In this document: positions 31,720 through 33,157 of the stretch, piece after piece
Layout: each line of letters opens with the position of its first letter
Numbering within the stretch: the first letter of the stretch is position 1
Source of the DNA: a virus
IMG/VR virus record: IMGVR_UViG_3300046170_000090
Span: 1-33,157 of that record
Length of the DNA: 33,157 bases
Reading direction: 5' to 3' (one strand)
Made by a program: the position numbers and the translations under genes
The notes under the pieces: model-generated
Told to the model about the DNA's origin: nothing
Database searches by the model: none
What the model saw: only the letters and a program-made list of their open reading frames with translations

Positions 31720-31733
31720 GCCCATGTATAATT
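31698..31733. repeat. 36-bp direct repeat, copy B
   Basis: Matches 30651-30686 with two differences. The neighbouring sequence on both sides is unrelated, so only this promoter module has been duplicated or conserved. Confidence 0.8.
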
Positions 31734-31783
31734 AGTAAAATATAAAAAAATTAATAAAAGTTTTTATTATTTTATGTACCTTT

Positions 31784-31813
31784 TTATAATTTTTACTGTA
31801 CCTTTTGTGTCAA
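31784..31813 (-). promoter_or_regulatory. Promoter for the 95-aa/127-aa gene pair
   Basis: TTGACA (complement 31808-31813), 18-nt spacer and TTATAA (complement 31784-31789); a 17-nt spacer gives ATTATA. It is embedded in very AT-rich DNA and directed at the gene starting at 31639 with a leader of about 140 nt. Three phased repeats lie immediately upstream. Confidence 0.6.
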
Positions 31814-31854
31814 TTATGTTACAATTATGTTACATTTTGTAATAATTATGTGAC
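31812..31854. repeat. Three helically phased AATTATGTKAC repeats
   Basis: AATTATGTTAC at 31812-31822 and 31823-31833, and AATTATGTGAC at 31844-31854. Start-to-start spacing is 11 and 21 bp, about one and two helical turns, so the copies face the same side of the DNA. They abut the -35 box of the promoter at 31784-31813. Likely binding sites for an activator, repressor or initiator. Confidence 0.65.
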
Positions 31855-31962
31855 ATTTTAGTTAAAATCGCCCTCAACTACCGACCCAAGCTTATAATTT
31901 TCCCCTATAATAATTTATTTAGATAGATAAATATTTAATTAACTATTTATTTAGAGGGTATG
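31855..31962. other. AT-rich intergenic DNA, no gene seen
   Basis: Contains almost no G or C between 31900 and 31955 apart from CCCC near 31909, with repeated CTAAATAAAT-type strings on the - strand. Candidate DNA-unwinding element when taken with the adjacent phased repeats. Confidence 0.4.
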
Positions 31963-32067
31963 GGCTCTTTAAAACACCACACTTCAAGAAAGTTTAGGTG
32001 TCAAAGCCCCCACCAAGGTAAAGAGCCACAAAACCTGTGAGACTTTAGGCTCATGTGAGGTTTTGTG
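31963..32067. ncRNA. Structured intergenic element (possible regulatory RNA)
   Basis: Three nested or adjacent pairings: GGCTCTTT (31963-31970) with AAAGAGCC (32020-32027); ACACC with GGTGT inside it; and CACAAAACCT (32027-32036) with AGGTTTTGTG (32058-32067). The elements lie in series, unlike random AT-rich DNA. Strand and function are unknown; it lies between a terminator and a promoter. Confidence 0.4.
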
Positions 32068-32089
32068 ATTATAACCCGACTTTGAAGTC

Positions 32090-32129
32090 AAAAAAAATCC
32101 CCAAAGTATATTGAATACTTTGAGGATTT
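32090..32129 (-). terminator. Rho-independent terminator after the 121-aa gene
   Basis: Arms 32095-32109 and 32115-32129 pair 14 of 15 positions around a 5-nt loop. Read leftwards, the hairpin is followed by eight U (A-run 32090-32097). It starts 10 nt after the stop of the gene at 32140, so the two right-most genes form their own transcription unit. Confidence 0.8.
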
Positions 32130-32139
32130 AGAAGTTTGA

Positions 32140-32505
32140 TTATGAACTAGCTTTCGCTGGTGCTACATAATCATTAGCTGATTTTACTAAAGCTTTAGCA
32201 AAAGCTCTATCAAACTTCTGCGATTCTTTAGCATTATGTATCATTTCAGATACTTTATTTTTAGTTAATGATTTATTAGCTGGAATAAAAGTATTATAGC
32301 AATGAATCGCTAATTTACCTTTCAAAGGACCAGCTTTTAAACCAAAGTTAATATAATCATTATTAGCATCAAGCTTTTTCATAGATTTAGTGATGCTCTT
32401 TTTGAGTACATCACGATATAAAGCTATGAGATAATTTACTTGCCTATCGGTAGCCATGCCATCTTTATTAGCTTGAATGCTTTCGTGTGTTGTTTTATAT
32501 TCCAT
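32140..32505 (-). CDS. Early protein, unknown function
   Basis: 121 residues, basic and Lys/Ala-rich. Blocks: ATDRQVNYLIALYRDVL, NDYINFGLKAGPLKGKLAIH and NKVSEMIHNAKESQKFDRAF. The T-x-x-Q-x-x-YL helix occurs in many small phage proteins of unknown role. RBS AAAGGAGAAAATT. Ends in a short Ala/Ser tail. Confidence 0.65.
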   Translation of the reverse strand: MEYKTTHESIQANKDGMATDRQVNYLIALYRDVLKKSITKSMKKLDANNDYINFGLKAGPLKGKLAIHCYNTFIPANKSLTKNKVSEMIHNAKESQKFDRAFAKALVKSANDYVAPAKASS

Positions 32506-32686
32506 AATTTTCTCCTTTGTTATTTGAAATATTAGTTAAGCTTTCCATAACTTTATAGTTATTAGAAAACACCTTCAATCTGCTTTGGTTAAGATATATG
32601 ATAATATCCAAAGCTTTCATGACTGATTGACACTCATAAGACTTTTGAGTCTCTGTGTCGTAAATATGTATAATTAAATGATTCAT
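32495..32686 (-). CDS. Small early protein, unknown function
   Basis: 63 residues, MNHLIIHIYDTETQKSYECQ..., beta start then helix MKALDIIIYLNQSRLKVFS. RBS CAGGAGAATAAC. First gene of the right-most leftward unit; overlaps the next gene by 11 nt. The pattern (strand, Y, then helix with IIIYLNQS) is unassigned. Confidence 0.55.
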   Translation of the reverse strand: MNHLIIHIYDTETQKSYECQSVMKALDIIIYLNQSRLKVFSNNYKVMESLTNISNNKGENYGI

Positions 32687-32709
32687 GTTATTCTCCTGTT
32701 TATAACTAA

Positions 32710-32737
32710 ATTATACATGAATGAATAATGGTTTCAA
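32710..32737 (-). promoter_or_regulatory. Promoter for the right-most gene pair
   Basis: TTGAAA (complement 32732-32737), 16-nt spacer and a consensus TATAAT (complement 32710-32715), about 24 nt upstream of the ATG at 32686. First promoter of the leftward early region. Confidence 0.65.
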
Positions 32738-33157
32738 GTATCAAGTGCTTGAGTTTTGAGTTATCTTGTGAAACCAGATAATCTCAAAAGTTTTATAGAT
32801 TTTTTAGCAGCCAGTACGAGTCTTCGAAGTCCTGGCAAGTGTAACGACTAAAAAATCTGTAAACACTTGAGACTTTGAAAGCTTATGAATTTCATTAACC
32901 AGTTATTAACAGGAGAACATGTACATCTATACATACTTTTAAGACTCAAAAGTCGCATAATCAATCAGTCATGAACTTAGGAAAGCTTGAAGACTTTGAA
33001 GACTAAAAGAAACTATATAAAACAACACTAAAGATGCTACCGATAGGCTATGAACTTCAGTACTTATAAGGACTTCAGAGTCTTTAAGGTGTATATTTGG
33101 CTATTGTTGACAGACTTCAAAGTCTATGGGGTGGTGGGCAGGAGACCATACCCTATA
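32738..33157. other. Non-coding right end with palindromic repeats
   Basis: No credible gene in 420 bp. Holds a nested inverted repeat (32797-32858) and several GACTTYRAAGTC-like palindromes (32943-32954, 32992-33003, 33071-33082, 33112-33125). Candidate origin, packaging end or regulatory region. Confidence 0.5.
32797..32858. repeat. Nested inverted repeat (cruciform-like)
   Basis: AGATTTTTTAG (32797-32807) and CTAAAAAATCT (32848-32858) form an 11-bp outer stem; GCCAG (32810-32814) and CTGGC (32832-32836) an inner one; the apex contains the palindrome CTTCGAAG. It does not behave as a simple terminator because it is long and branched. Confidence 0.65.

Noticed and set aside
31963-32027. tRNA-like cloverleaf suggested by a 7-8 bp acceptor-like stem
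   Set aside because: The interval is too short, there is no TTCRA T-loop or recognisable anticodon arm on either strand.
32919-32942. ATG with a good AGGAG site on the + strand in the right-end region
   Set aside because: It opens only seven codons before a stop; no protein of that size can be supported, though it might be a leader peptide.
1-33157. CRISPR array, insertion sequence or integrase
   Set aside because: No regularly spaced repeats with unique spacers, no transposase or recombinase motifs were seen in any frame.

Overview
The window looks like part of the genome of a virulent, tailed, probably podovirus-like phage of a low-GC marine bacterium. The base composition is strongly AT-rich. 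The replication module is T7-like (primase-helicase, family A DNA polymerase, endonuclease I, PD-(D/E)XK exonuclease, gp2.5-like ssDNA-binding protein). The tail fibre, internal virion protein and small accessory genes are of the kind common in marine (for example SAR11) podoviruses. The host assignment is inference. No integrase, phage RNA polymerase, portal, capsid or terminase gene is visible; the packaging and head genes presumably lie beyond the left edge.

Layout. Positions 1-15172 are on the + strand: the end of one tail protein, two further tail fibre proteins with LamG/SPRY-like folds, small tail-associated genes, five large virion proteins (779, 342, 201, 571 and 1258 aa), a LysM protein, a T4-type lysozyme, a 3TM holin-like protein and a 26-aa membrane peptide. 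Positions 15164-32686 are on the - strand and meet the + strand operon tail-to-tail with a 9-nt overlap. From right to left (the direction of transcription) they hold small early genes at 32686-29478 separated by regulatory DNA, a dense run of small unknown genes at 29268-25094 that includes GP88-like and DUF3846-like proteins, then SSB, primase-helicase, DNA polymerase, a GIY-YIG-type nuclease, exonuclease, endonuclease I, a DUF3310-like protein, NrdA, two tiny genes and NrdB. Most - strand genes overlap by 1-20 nt, which suggests translational coupling. The nucleotide supply (NrdA/NrdB) and DNA replication genes thus form one cluster fed by a near-consensus sigma70 promoter at 25082-25110.

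The early region contains several host-type promoters (TTGACA/TTGACT-like -35 boxes), a strong - strand terminator at 32090-32129, helically phased repeats upstream of a promoter, a 36-bp repeated promoter segment, palindromic GACTTYRAAGTC-type repeats, and a repeated 5'-leader stem/pseudoknot motif in front of three consecutive unknown genes. That leader family and the right-end repeat region are the best candidates for something undescribed.

Five genes appear interrupted by small frameshifts (tail fibre 92-1597, tail gene 2676-3289, lysozyme 13936-14387, nrdB 15381-16365 and possibly the gene at 29478-29750). Most are single-base changes and look more like read errors than biology, but they matter for annotation.
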